Shown here: piece by piece, positions 52,721 through 61,363 of the stretch
Numbering within the stretch: position 1 is the stretch's first letter
Layout: every line of letters begins with the position of its first letter
From: Parapedobacter sp035556095
GTDB lineage: Bacteria > Bacteroidota > Bacteroidia > Sphingobacteriales > Sphingobacteriaceae
Length of the DNA: 64,000 bases
Direction: 5' to 3'
Assembly: GCF_035556095.1 (NCBI RefSeq)
Contig: NZ_DATMFT010000023.1
Span: 1-64,000 of the forward strand
Notes under the pieces: model-generated
Told to the model about the DNA's origin: nothing
What the model saw: only the letters and a program-made list of their open reading frames with translations
Databases searched by the model: none
Program-made: the position numbers and the translations under genes

Positions 52721-54988
52721 TCAATACACAACCACTTCATCCGTCATCAACATGGCATTCTTTGCGTTCGTAGCCACCACCCGGACATACCGGGCCGTTT
52801 GCACCGTACCGAAGTTGAAGGTATAGGTCTCCGTTTTACGGACATTGCCGATTGCGGAGATCTCCGTTAAAATGGTCCCTGCCTCTCTGAAATTTTTGCC
52901 GTTGTCGGAAAGCAGTACAGTCACGTCGCTTGGAAAATAGGCATTGGCAGATGGGTCTTGCAAGAAATCAATTGCTACCGACTTGATCGCCTCTCGACGT
53001 TGAAAGTCGATGGTAACATCAACGTTGTTAACAAAACCCTGCCACTGCCCATCAGCGGCGAGCCCTCCCCCTTTTTGGCCATTCAGCAAAGTGCTATCCC
53101 GTTGCGCCGGATAGGATGCATCCCACGGAGTTTGATACGTGATACTTTTGCCAATCGCTTTATGGATGTCCGCCTTGGCTGTAGCAATTGGGCCCACACG
53201 TGCCGAATCGACGAAATATGCAGCCTTAATGGTGGCAGGTACCGCCAATTCGATGGGCTTGGTATACAGTGCTGATCCCGCATCCGGATCTTGCCCATCG
53301 GTCGTGTAACGGATCCCAGAGGTATATTGTTCCGTGGATAACGATATGGTGTTGGTCAGTGTATCGGGATTGAATTTCACGTCAATACCCACGCAATACG
53401 AGGGACGATAATAGTTTACGTTCCACCGTTGTAACAGCTGATAGTGCTGCTGCAGGCGCATATTGAAATCTTCCCACTCGCGGTGTGCCGGGTCCGACCA
53501 TACGACCTCGGCCAATGCGAGTACACGGGGAAAGGCCATGTATTCGACCTGTTCGGTGGTAGGCATGTACGCTGTCCATATGGTTCCCTGTGCGCCTAAT
53601 ATGTGTTTGGCTTTATCGGCAGCAAGTCCGGCAGGCATTGGGTCGTAGGCATATACGGCAGTCAACGGTATATACCCTCCTGCAGCCTCCGGTTGGGTAC
53701 TCGGATCACTTTGGTAGTGATCAAAATAGAGATGCGAATTGGGCGTCATGATCACATCATGTCCTGCAGTCGCCGCATTCAAACCGCGATCAGCACCACG
53801 CCAGCTCATTACAGTAGCGCCCGCTGGTGGCCCTCCGTCTAAGATTTCGTCCCAGCCGATGAGCTTCCTTCCGTGTACCCGCAAAAAGCTATCAATACGC
53901 GCCACGGCATAGTTTTGCAGTGCGTCTACACTATCAAGCCCCGCTTGCTCCATACGTGCTTGGCACTTTGCACACGTCTTCCAAGCTGTTTTATCAACTT
54001 CATTGCCGCCGATGTGAATGTACTCGGAAGGAAAAATAGCCATCACCTCTGTCAAGACATCTTCGAGAAAAGTAAAGGTGGCTTCATTACCGACGCAGAA
54101 AGTACTATGTCGGTAGGGTTCACCTGTACAGGAAAGCTCGGGATACACGGCTAATACTTCTTCAGAATGACCGGGCATCTCGATTTCAGGAATGATGGTA
54201 ATACCTTTTCGGGCGGCGTAGGCAACCAATTGTCGTGCCTCTGCTTGCGTGTAGTAACCCCCACTCGCATTAGATTTTCCCATTTCAAGGTAACGCCGCC
54301 CATTATGCCACCAGTCTTTCCACACCGGATGGGTGCGCCAAGCGGCCCGTCGGGTGAGTTTGGGATACTTGTTGATTTCCAACCGCCAACCTGCCCCATC
54401 CGTGAGGTGCCAATGGAACGTGTTGAACTTATACAGCGCCATCAGGTCGATGAACTTCTGCAAAAACGGAAGCGGATAAAAGTGCCGGGAAACATCGAGA
54501 TGGAGCCCCCGGTAACCGAACCGCGGCTTATCTTCAATCACCATAGCCGGTAGCCGCCGTCCATCGGGTTGGGTGTATGCCAGCTGAAGTACCGTTAATA
54601 TACCGTTGAGCATTGCCGATGGCTGATGTGCCGTGATGATAATACCCGATGTATCAACCACCAAACGATAGGCGTCGTTGGCCAACCGGTCTGCATCTCG
54701 TGCTTGGACAAGGCGCACTCCTGTTTCAGGGATACGCTTGCGCGATTTGATGCGTTCGGCCGCCATAAAATTAACATTGGGGTGGTCGTACAATAACCCG
54801 GCTACTTCCATAAACGGATCGAATGCAGCCAGCGGCGTAGCTGAAGGGAACACATATTCCCCCTCGTGCATTTCTAGCAGAACGGGTTCCGGGATAAGGG
54901 ACACTTGGCTTTGGGCATAGGCAGGCACCACCAATAGCAGCGGTAAAGCAAGCAATCCCAACAATAATGGGGATACTCTTTGAGCCAT
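52721..54988 (-). CDS. GH20 beta-N-acetylhexosaminidase with Asn in place of the catalytic Asp
   Basis: The protein is about 755 residues from the ATG at 54988; the longer TTG start at 55021 falls upstream of the predicted transcription start. After the signal peptide (to AYAQS) come the GH20b domain, a TIM barrel (GLHLDVSRHFYPLPFLQKFI, FHWHLTDGAGWRLEI, IIPEIEMPGHS) and a C-terminal F5/8-type sandwich. GH20 normally has an Asp-Glu pair in HIGGDE; here codons 54004-54002 and 54001-53999 give Asn-Glu (HIGGNEV). The Asp orients the substrate acetamido group, so activity or substrate may differ. It converges with the SGNH esterase and probably belongs to that locus. Confidence 0.92.
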   Translation of the reverse strand: MAQRVSPLLLGLLALPLLLVVPAYAQSQVSLIPEPVLLEMHEGEYVFPSATPLAAFDPFMEVAGLLYDHPNVNFMAAERIKSRKRIPETGVRLVQARDADRLANDAYRLVVDTSGIIITAHQPSAMLNGILTVLQLAYTQPDGRRLPAMVIEDKPRFGYRGLHLDVSRHFYPLPFLQKFIDLMALYKFNTFHWHLTDGAGWRLEINKYPKLTRRAAWRTHPVWKDWWHNGRRYLEMGKSNASGGYYTQAEARQLVAYAARKGITIIPEIEMPGHSEEVLAVYPELSCTGEPYRHSTFCVGNEATFTFLEDVLTEVMAIFPSEYIHIGGNEVDKTAWKTCAKCQARMEQAGLDSVDALQNYAVARIDSFLRVHGRKLIGWDEILDGGPPAGATVMSWRGADRGLNAATAGHDVIMTPNSHLYFDHYQSDPSTQPEAAGGYIPLTAVYAYDPMPAGLAADKAKHILGAQGTIWTAYMPTTEQVEYMAFPRVLALAEVVWSDPAHREWEDFNMRLQQHYQLLQRWNVNYYRPSYCVGIDVKFNPDTLTNTISLSTEQYTSGIRYTTDGQDPDAGSALYTKPIELAVPATIKAAYFVDSARVGPIATAKADIHKAIGKSITYQTPWDASYPAQRDSTLLNGQKGGGLAADGQWQGFVNNVDVTIDFQRREAIKSVAIDFLQDPSANAYFPSDVTVLLSDNGKNFREAGTILTEISAIGNVRKTETYTFNFGTVQTARYVRVVATNAKNAMLMTDEVVVY

Positions 54989-55018
54989 GCGAATCTGTTT
55001 GTTGTTACGTATCTGACA

Positions 55019-55049
55019 CAAACTTACTCAAAACACCCAAATTATCCAA
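55019..55049 (-). promoter_or_regulatory. Promoter of the GH20 gene
   Basis: On the minus strand TTG (55049-55047) is followed after 20 bp by TAAGTTTG (55026-55019), fitting TTG-N20-TAnnTTTG. Transcription would start near 55012, about 24 bp before the ATG at 54988, which decides that start. Confidence 0.6.
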
Positions 55050-55056
55050 TTATCGT

Positions 55057-55064
55057 TACCTTTG
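55057..55064 (+). promoter_or_regulatory. Candidate -7 box (TACCTTTG) of the LuxR-type regulator gene
   Basis: This is an exact TAnnTTTG match 18 bp before the regulator ATG. It is the same octamer as before the sensor gene at 24871. The divergent GH20 promoter lies within the same 94 bp. Confidence 0.42.
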
Positions 55065-55082
55065 TATTTCTGACGATAACCC

Positions 55083-57974
55083 ATGAAAAGAGCCGTACTC
55101 ATTTGTTGTATTATTGCCGCGTCTTTCCATGGGTTTGCTCAACACCGCGTAGCCATTCCCCAAATCATCAATTATAACAACAATCAGTACAAGGGTGGCC
55201 TGCAGAATTGGGATATCGCTCAGGACTCACAAGGCATCATGTACTTCGGCAATAACGAAGGACTGCTCACCTTCAATGGCAGGTATTGGAATATTTTCCC
55301 GCTGCCAAATGCAACGGTCGTCCGTTCGGTGGCCATCGACAAAAACAACCGGATATTTGTAGGCGGGCAGGATGAGCTGGGTTACTTTGAAGCGGATACG
55401 ATGGGGCGGCTCCGATACCATTCCATGGTTAACCTTATCCCCGAAGCAGAACACAAGTTTGCCGACGTGTGGAACATTGCCGTAAGGGGGAATGAAGTGT
55501 TCTTTAGAACCAATAACAAAATTTTCCATTACAAGGACGGACGTATAACCGTGGATGAGGCCGCTACCGAGTGGCAATTCCTCGGTATGGCCGAAGGGGC
55601 TTTGTATGCACAGGCGATGCATCAGGGCATCATGCGTTATGATGGGGAGTTTTGGAAGCCGCTGACCAATCATCCCGACTTGGAAACAACGGTAATAACG
55701 GGCATCATGCCCTACAGTCAAGACACACTATTGGTAACCACGCTAAAAAACGGGCTTTACTACCTTACCCACAATACACTCATCCGTAAAAAAACATCAC
55801 TAGACGACCTATTTACAGCAGATCGTATTTATTGCGGATTACCGGTCAACGCAGACTGGTTTGTCTTTGGCACCACATCTGCCGGTGTGCTGATTATGGA
55901 TCGCAAGAATACGCTCGTGCAACAATACGTCTATGGCGAGGGGCTCCAGAAAAACAATGTACGTAAGGTATTCATCGATCGCAACCAAAATCTCTGGTTG
56001 GCCCTCGATGATGGTATCGATTTCATTGCGGTCAATAGTGCAGTGAAATACATCCACCCCAACAAAACCAATCCAACGAGCAGCTATGCCATCCGACTGT
56101 TTAACAACAGGTTGTATATAGGTACTTCCAATGGACTATACGCATCGCCCATTGATGCCGCCCAATCAGATATCAGCCTTTCCAATGCGAATTTCACCGA
56201 AGTGCACCATACAGATGGACAGGTGTGGGGGCTCAATGAAATAAACAACCGGTTGCTGATGGGACATGAAGACGGTGCGTTTGAAATCGCAGGCGGAGTA
56301 GCACGCGACATTTACAGTGTACCGGGCACATGGTTATTCCAACCAGTGTCTCGGGTCTTCCCTACCTCCCTCGCCATCGCGGGCACTTACCTGGGCCTTC
56401 AGCTTCTTACGTTCAGTGGCGAGCAAGGTTTCGTGAATGCCGGGCGTGTAGATGGGCCATATGAATCGCTGCGCTTTGTCCATTATGACGAAAGCCAACA
56501 CGCAATCTGGGCTTCACACCCTTATCGGGGTATTTTCAAACTACAACTAGCCGAAGATTATACCGCAGTAAATGACTCGAAAACGTATACGGAGGCAGAC
56601 GGGCTGCCTTCCACATTGTATAATTACCTTTTCCTCATCAAAAATAAAATCACCGTAGCCACAAACGATGGTATCTATGAATACGACGCGGCTACGGACA
56701 GCTTTATTCCCTCGCCGCTGTTTTATGAACGATTCAAGGGTATCGAGCTGCAATATCTGAAAGAAGACAGCAATGGCGATGTATGGTTTGTAAACCATAA
56801 AAAACTGGGGGTAGCCGACTTCAGCGAGCCGAACGGAGACACACCGTTTACCATTACTTATTTTCCGGAACTGAACGGCAAGGTACTTGGTGGCTACGAA
56901 ACCATTTACACACTGAACGAGGAAAACATTTTTATCGGCGCCAACAAAGGGGCTATCCATCTCAATTACAAGCGATATAAGACGGCAATCAACCAACCCG
57001 ACATATTGCTCAGCCGGATAACAGTAATCGATGGCAAAAAGCAAGAACAAACCCTCTTTGGTGGGCACCAAACAAACGATATCGCCTCTCCCACGGTAAA
57101 CTATCAGTCCAACTCTTTCCACTTCTCATTTTCTACCACGTTATACGACCAGCAAGACAATGTAGAGTTCAGCTATATGCTGGACGGATTCGATAACGGG
57201 TGGTCTACATGGAACAACCGCAGCGAAAAGGAATATACCAACCTGCCTCCCGGCCGCTATATTTTTAAAGTGAAATCGAGAAATACCAAAGGGAACGAAT
57301 CAACCGTGAGCAACTATCCGTTCTCCATAACGCCACCTTGGTATGCCAATGCGGTAAGTTATACCATCTATGCCACATTAATTTGCCTACTGATTTTCCT
57401 GTTGTTCAAGTGGCAGAAACGGAAGCTGCAACAGAAACATGAGCGCGAATTATACCTCAACCAGTTGGAGCTGGACCGGCGCGAAAAAGAAGTTGTGCGG
57501 TTGAAAAATGAAAAACTGGAAACCGAGATAGACTTTAAGAACAAAGAACTGGCAAACGTGACCATGCATTTGGTTCAGCGCGGCGAGGTGCTTGCAAAAA
57601 TCAAAGAAACCATTCTATCCGTTGTCAAAAAACACGACTTCAGCGACAGGTCCATCAACTTCAGGCAGCTCATCCGCCTCATCCGTAACGCAGAGCGTAC
57701 CGATGAAGACTGGGAGCAATTCAGCGTGCATTTTAATCATGTTAACGAAGGCTTTTTTACCAACCTTAAAGAACAATATCCCGATCTTACACCCAACGAA
57801 CTTAAATTGTGTGCTTTCCTTCGGATGAACCTTTCGTCGAAAGAAATTGCCCAATTGATGAACATTACAATCAAAGCGGTGGAAGTCGGCCGGTACCGGT
57901 TGCGCAAGAAACTTAAGCTCGACCCCGAGCAGAACCTCTATGAATTTTTGTTACATAGCGCGACCAAAACCTGA
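55083..57974 (+). CDS. Membrane-anchored triple-tyrosine sensor with C-terminal LuxR-type DNA-binding domain
   Basis: The 963-residue protein has a signal peptide (to GFAQH), a periplasmic propeller sensor (about 25-670), a Y_Y_Y domain (about 690-755: NVEFSYMLDGFDNGWSTW), one membrane helix (about 760-778: TIYATLICLLIFLLFKW), a charged coiled coil (about 780-850) and a LuxR helix-turn-helix (about 895-955: LTPNELKLCAFLRMNLSSKE, then AVEVGRYRLRKKL). There is no kinase or receiver domain, so it is a one-component regulator that stays in the membrane. It precedes a SusC/SusD unit and probably activates it through the direct repeats at 58039-58108. Confidence 0.92.
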   Translation: MKRAVLICCIIAASFHGFAQHRVAIPQIINYNNNQYKGGLQNWDIAQDSQGIMYFGNNEGLLTFNGRYWNIFPLPNATVVRSVAIDKNNRIFVGGQDELGYFEADTMGRLRYHSMVNLIPEAEHKFADVWNIAVRGNEVFFRTNNKIFHYKDGRITVDEAATEWQFLGMAEGALYAQAMHQGIMRYDGEFWKPLTNHPDLETTVITGIMPYSQDTLLVTTLKNGLYYLTHNTLIRKKTSLDDLFTADRIYCGLPVNADWFVFGTTSAGVLIMDRKNTLVQQYVYGEGLQKNNVRKVFIDRNQNLWLALDDGIDFIAVNSAVKYIHPNKTNPTSSYAIRLFNNRLYIGTSNGLYASPIDAAQSDISLSNANFTEVHHTDGQVWGLNEINNRLLMGHEDGAFEIAGGVARDIYSVPGTWLFQPVSRVFPTSLAIAGTYLGLQLLTFSGEQGFVNAGRVDGPYESLRFVHYDESQHAIWASHPYRGIFKLQLAEDYTAVNDSKTYTEADGLPSTLYNYLFLIKNKITVATNDGIYEYDAATDSFIPSPLFYERFKGIELQYLKEDSNGDVWFVNHKKLGVADFSEPNGDTPFTITYFPELNGKVLGGYETIYTLNEENIFIGANKGAIHLNYKRYKTAINQPDILLSRITVIDGKKQEQTLFGGHQTNDIASPTVNYQSNSFHFSFSTTLYDQQDNVEFSYMLDGFDNGWSTWNNRSEKEYTNLPPGRYIFKVKSRNTKGNESTVSNYPFSITPPWYANAVSYTIYATLICLLIFLLFKWQKRKLQQKHERELYLNQLELDRREKEVVRLKNEKLETEIDFKNKELANVTMHLVQRGEVLAKIKETILSVVKKHDFSDRSINFRQLIRLIRNAERTDEDWEQFSVHFNHVNEGFFTNLKEQYPDLTPNELKLCAFLRMNLSSKEIAQLMNITIKAVEVGRYRLRKKLKLDPEQNLYEFLLHSATKT

Positions 57975-58038
57975 CGTTTTCGACCGAACGATTTGGGCAT
58001 TTCATAATCAATTAACAATCAAACCAGTATAAGTTCAA

Positions 58039-58108
58039 TGTAGGTGCATTGTAGGGCTAAAACAACCTGTTTTGGGATTTTTCACTTTCGTTGTAGGGGT
58101 ATTGTAGG
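58039..58108. promoter_or_regulatory. Paired direct-repeat operator candidate (TGTAGG half sites)
   Basis: TGTAGGTGCATTGTAGG (58039-58055) and TGTAGGGGTATTGTAGG (58092-58108) match at 15 of 17 positions. Each holds two TGTAGG half sites with starts 11 bp apart, one helical turn. The copies are 53 bp apart, about five turns, so all four half sites face one side of the DNA. They lie about 57 and 110 bp upstream of the transcription start predicted for the SusC gene. The LuxR-type protein encoded just upstream is the likely binder. Confidence 0.6.
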
Positions 58109-58142
58109 CAGGGGTTACGGGCAAAAAGCTGGCTCCATAATC

Positions 58143-58150
58143 TAATTTTG
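58143..58150 (+). promoter_or_regulatory. -7 box (TAATTTTG) of the SusC/SusD/PKD operon
   Basis: This is an exact TAnnTTTG match, 72 bp before the SusC ATG. No TTG lies about 20 bp upstream, so a weak promoter needing an activator bound at the nearby direct repeats is likely. Confidence 0.5.
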
Positions 58151-58222
58151 TTTCACGGTCTTGCCATCAAAATAGGCGGAGCGCTTTGAACCAGTTTTTT
58201 AACCCTTAATAATTCAGTTATT

Positions 58223-61200
58223 ATGAAAGAAAGAGTTTTACATGCATTGATGGTGCTATGTATGTGTTTCTCCCCATTCGCGCTGGCCGCCCAAACCCTT
58301 CAGGTGACAGGTAAGGTGATAACGGCAACAGACAGTCGGCCCTTGGCAGGTGTAACCGTGACGGTACGGGGCACAACCACTGCGACCAGCACCGACGATT
58401 CGGGCAACTATTCGATCACCGTACCGGAAGCAGGGGCAACCTTGGTGTTCACGCAACTGGGTATGATTACACAGCAAGTAGTTGTAAAAACCGGCGGCAT
58501 CATCGATGTGTCGTTGGAGGAAGATTTGAGTACATTGGAAGAGGTAGTGGTTATCGGATACGGCACGCAGAAGAAAAGTGTTGTCACCGGGGCAATCACG
58601 AGCGTCCGTGCTTCTGACATTGAAAACCAGGTGGTGGGCCGGTTGGAAACGGCGCTGCAGGGCCGCACATCGGGCGTTACCATTACGACAAATTCGGGTG
58701 CCCCAGGATCGGGTTCCACCATCAGCGTACGCGGCGTAACCACGCTGAACAACAATACGCCGCTCTATGTGGTAGATGGCGTAGTGGTCGATGCTGGTGG
58801 TATCGATTACCTAAATGCTTCGGATATCGAATCGGTTGAAGTATTGAAAGATGCCGCTTCGGCAGCCATATACGGTACCCGAGCAGCAGCTGGGGTCATT
58901 TTGGTAACGACGAAGAGGGGCCGTGCAGGAGAAATGGCCATAAATTACAACGGCTATTACGGTACACAAGGCCCTGCAAAAAAGCTCAATCTACTCAATG
59001 CGACCGAATACGCGACTCTCCAGAACGAGATTTCGTTAAACGACGGCGGCAACATCATCTTTCCAAACCCCGCTTCGCTGGGCGACGGATCAAATTGGCA
59101 AAACACCATTTTTGATGATAACGCGCCCATCCAGAACCATGAGCTGAGCGTCAGTGGGGGAAATGAAAAGTCGACGTTTTACACTTCTTTTGGCTATTTC
59201 GGGCAGGATGGTGTGGTCACTCCAGAAATTTCTAACTATAACCGGTATAATGTCCGCGTCAATTCGGACCACAAGGTAAAAAATTGGTTGCGGTTTGGCG
59301 AAAACCTGGGCTATTCATTTATTAAAAGCCAAGGGTCATTGAACCCCAACACCGAGTTTGGCGGTCCGCTGAGTTCAGCAATCAATTTGTCGCCGCTTAG
59401 TCCCATCATCGTGACCGACCCTGACATGTTGAATCAAGTACCCTATAGCAACCAGTCAGTGGTACGTGATGCCAACGGCAATCCGTACGGTGTCCCGCTA
59501 AACGCGCAAGAAATGACCAATCCGCTTGCTTACGTAGATACCCGGCTCGGTAATTACGGTTGGTCTCACAATATCGTAGGTAACGTATTTGCCGAAGTGG
59601 AGCCTATTGAGGGCCTACGTATACGTTCAACGGTGGGTGCCAAGCTCGCCTGGTGGGGGAACGAGAGTTTTGATGGTATCTACTACCTAAGTGCAACCCA
59701 GAACAGGTCAACCACCGCCTTCAACAGAGGGCGTGAACAGGGTTTCAATTGGAATCTGGAAAACACCGTATCTTACACCCGCAGCATCGACAATCACAAC
59801 CTCACGGTGCTGCTGGGCCAAGGTGCATATTTTGAAAACCTGACCAGCGGCGTCTTTATCACCTACAATAACATTCCGGCCAATAACTTCGACGAAGCTA
59901 CCTTTAACCTATCGGTACCGGTCACAGACCGATTATCTAGTGCCTATGATGGCATCACGCACAACGTTTCATCGTTGTTCGGTCGGGTCGTTTATGATTA
60001 CAAAGAGAAATACCTGTTCACAGGTATCATCCGCCGCGATGGATCCTCACGTTTCGGCGCTGACAGGAAATACGGCGTGTTCCCTTCTGCATCGGTGGGC
60101 TGGGTGCTAACCAATGAAGAGTTTTGGACACCCAACAACATCCTAAACAACCTCAAAATCAGAGCCTCCTATGGCGTGGTTGGGAACGACAATATCGACA
60201 ACTTCCTCTTTATACCCACCATTGGCATGGGCGACGGACGCAACTACATCTTCGGCGTCGACAATATGCATATCGGAGCTAGCCCCAATGCCCCTGCAAA
60301 CCCGCTTCTGGCATGGGAGGAAACCAGCCAGCTAAACGCCGGCGTGGACGCCTCGTTGTTCAACGATTGGAGCCTTTCGTTCGACTGGTACGAGAAAAAA
60401 ACGTCTGGTATTCTTAGGGAGGTAGATATACCGGGATATGTAGGTGTGGGCAGGCCCACAGCCAACTTGGCCAATCTGCAATCTACCGGTGTAGAATTCG
60501 AGCTGGGCTATCGGAAAACGGTTGATGATTTTAATATCAATGCCAATGGCAACATTTCGTATACAACCAATAAGGTGACATACCTGGGCGAAAACGTTGA
60601 TTTTATCGAAGACGGTGCCGGTGGCATACAGAATTTCGTACATGGATTGCAGCGGACAGTACCGGGGCAGGCATATAATTCATTCTACGGCTATAAAATC
60701 TTAGGCGTGTTCCAAAACCAGGCGGCAGTCGATGCCTATACCGGTCCGGAAGGAAACCGCATACAGCCAAACGCGATACCTGGTGATTTCCAGTGGGCGG
60801 ATTTAGACGGAAATGGGACAATCAATGCCGACGACCGGACATTTCTCGGGAACCCCATGCCAACGGTTACCTACGGACTAACGTTGAACGTGGCCTACCG
60901 GGACTTTGACTTGTTGGTATTTGGCCAAGGTGCCACGGGTAATAAGATATTCCAGGGACTACGGCGCCTCGACGTGGCCAGCGCAAACTGGCACAGTAAA
61001 TATTTGAATCGATGGGTGGGCGAAGGCAGCACCAACGACAAGCCACGCGCTACACTGGCAGACCCTAACCAAAATTACGCCAAGCCTTCGCCATTCTTTC
61101 TGGAAGATGGCGCATACCTTCGGATCAAGACACTGCAACTGGGATACACCCTGCCAACTACACTGACCGGCAAAATAGGTGTCCGGAAAATAAGGGCCTA

Positions 61201-61345
61201 TGTGAGCAGCAATAACCTGTTCACATTTACCAAATATACCGGATATGACCCCGAAGTGGGGGGTAGTCCCGACGTCTGGGGGATCGATACAGGTGTATAC
61301 CCACAAGCGCGTTCTTTCCTATTTGGCCTCAATTTCTCTTTATAA
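58223..61345 (+). CDS. SusC/RagA-type TonB-dependent outer-membrane transporter
   Basis: The 1040-residue protein has a signal peptide (to LAAQT), carboxypeptidase-like domain (VTGKVITATDSRPLAGVTVT), TonB-box region (EEVVVIGYGTQKK), plug (PLYVVDGVVVD, AAIYGTRAAAGVILVTTKRG) and barrel ending LFGLNFSL. It has no STN domain, in line with control by the LuxR-type sensor rather than an ECF factor. It differs clearly in plug sequence from the other three SusCs here, so it likely takes a different glycan. SusD follows 18 bp on. Confidence 0.96.
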   Translation: MKERVLHALMVLCMCFSPFALAAQTLQVTGKVITATDSRPLAGVTVTVRGTTTATSTDDSGNYSITVPEAGATLVFTQLGMITQQVVVKTGGIIDVSLEEDLSTLEEVVVIGYGTQKKSVVTGAITSVRASDIENQVVGRLETALQGRTSGVTITTNSGAPGSGSTISVRGVTTLNNNTPLYVVDGVVVDAGGIDYLNASDIESVEVLKDAASAAIYGTRAAAGVILVTTKRGRAGEMAINYNGYYGTQGPAKKLNLLNATEYATLQNEISLNDGGNIIFPNPASLGDGSNWQNTIFDDNAPIQNHELSVSGGNEKSTFYTSFGYFGQDGVVTPEISNYNRYNVRVNSDHKVKNWLRFGENLGYSFIKSQGSLNPNTEFGGPLSSAINLSPLSPIIVTDPDMLNQVPYSNQSVVRDANGNPYGVPLNAQEMTNPLAYVDTRLGNYGWSHNIVGNVFAEVEPIEGLRIRSTVGAKLAWWGNESFDGIYYLSATQNRSTTAFNRGREQGFNWNLENTVSYTRSIDNHNLTVLLGQGAYFENLTSGVFITYNNIPANNFDEATFNLSVPVTDRLSSAYDGITHNVSSLFGRVVYDYKEKYLFTGIIRRDGSSRFGADRKYGVFPSASVGWVLTNEEFWTPNNILNNLKIRASYGVVGNDNIDNFLFIPTIGMGDGRNYIFGVDNMHIGASPNAPANPLLAWEETSQLNAGVDASLFNDWSLSFDWYEKKTSGILREVDIPGYVGVGRPTANLANLQSTGVEFELGYRKTVDDFNINANGNISYTTNKVTYLGENVDFIEDGAGGIQNFVHGLQRTVPGQAYNSFYGYKILGVFQNQAAVDAYTGPEGNRIQPNAIPGDFQWADLDGNGTINADDRTFLGNPMPTVTYGLTLNVAYRDFDLLVFGQGATGNKIFQGLRRLDVASANWHSKYLNRWVGEGSTNDKPRATLADPNQNYAKPSPFFLEDGAYLRIKTLQLGYTLPTTLTGKIGVRKIRAYVSSNNLFTFTKYTGYDPEVGGSPDVWGIDTGVYPQARSFLFGLNFSL

Positions 61346-61363
61346 ACCTTGAACATTGATATC

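Noticed and set aside
55022..55082. Longer N-terminus for the GH20 protein starting at TTG 55021
   Set aside because: It would add a charged stretch before the signal peptide and begin upstream of the predicted transcription start; ATG 54988 fits both signal and promoter.
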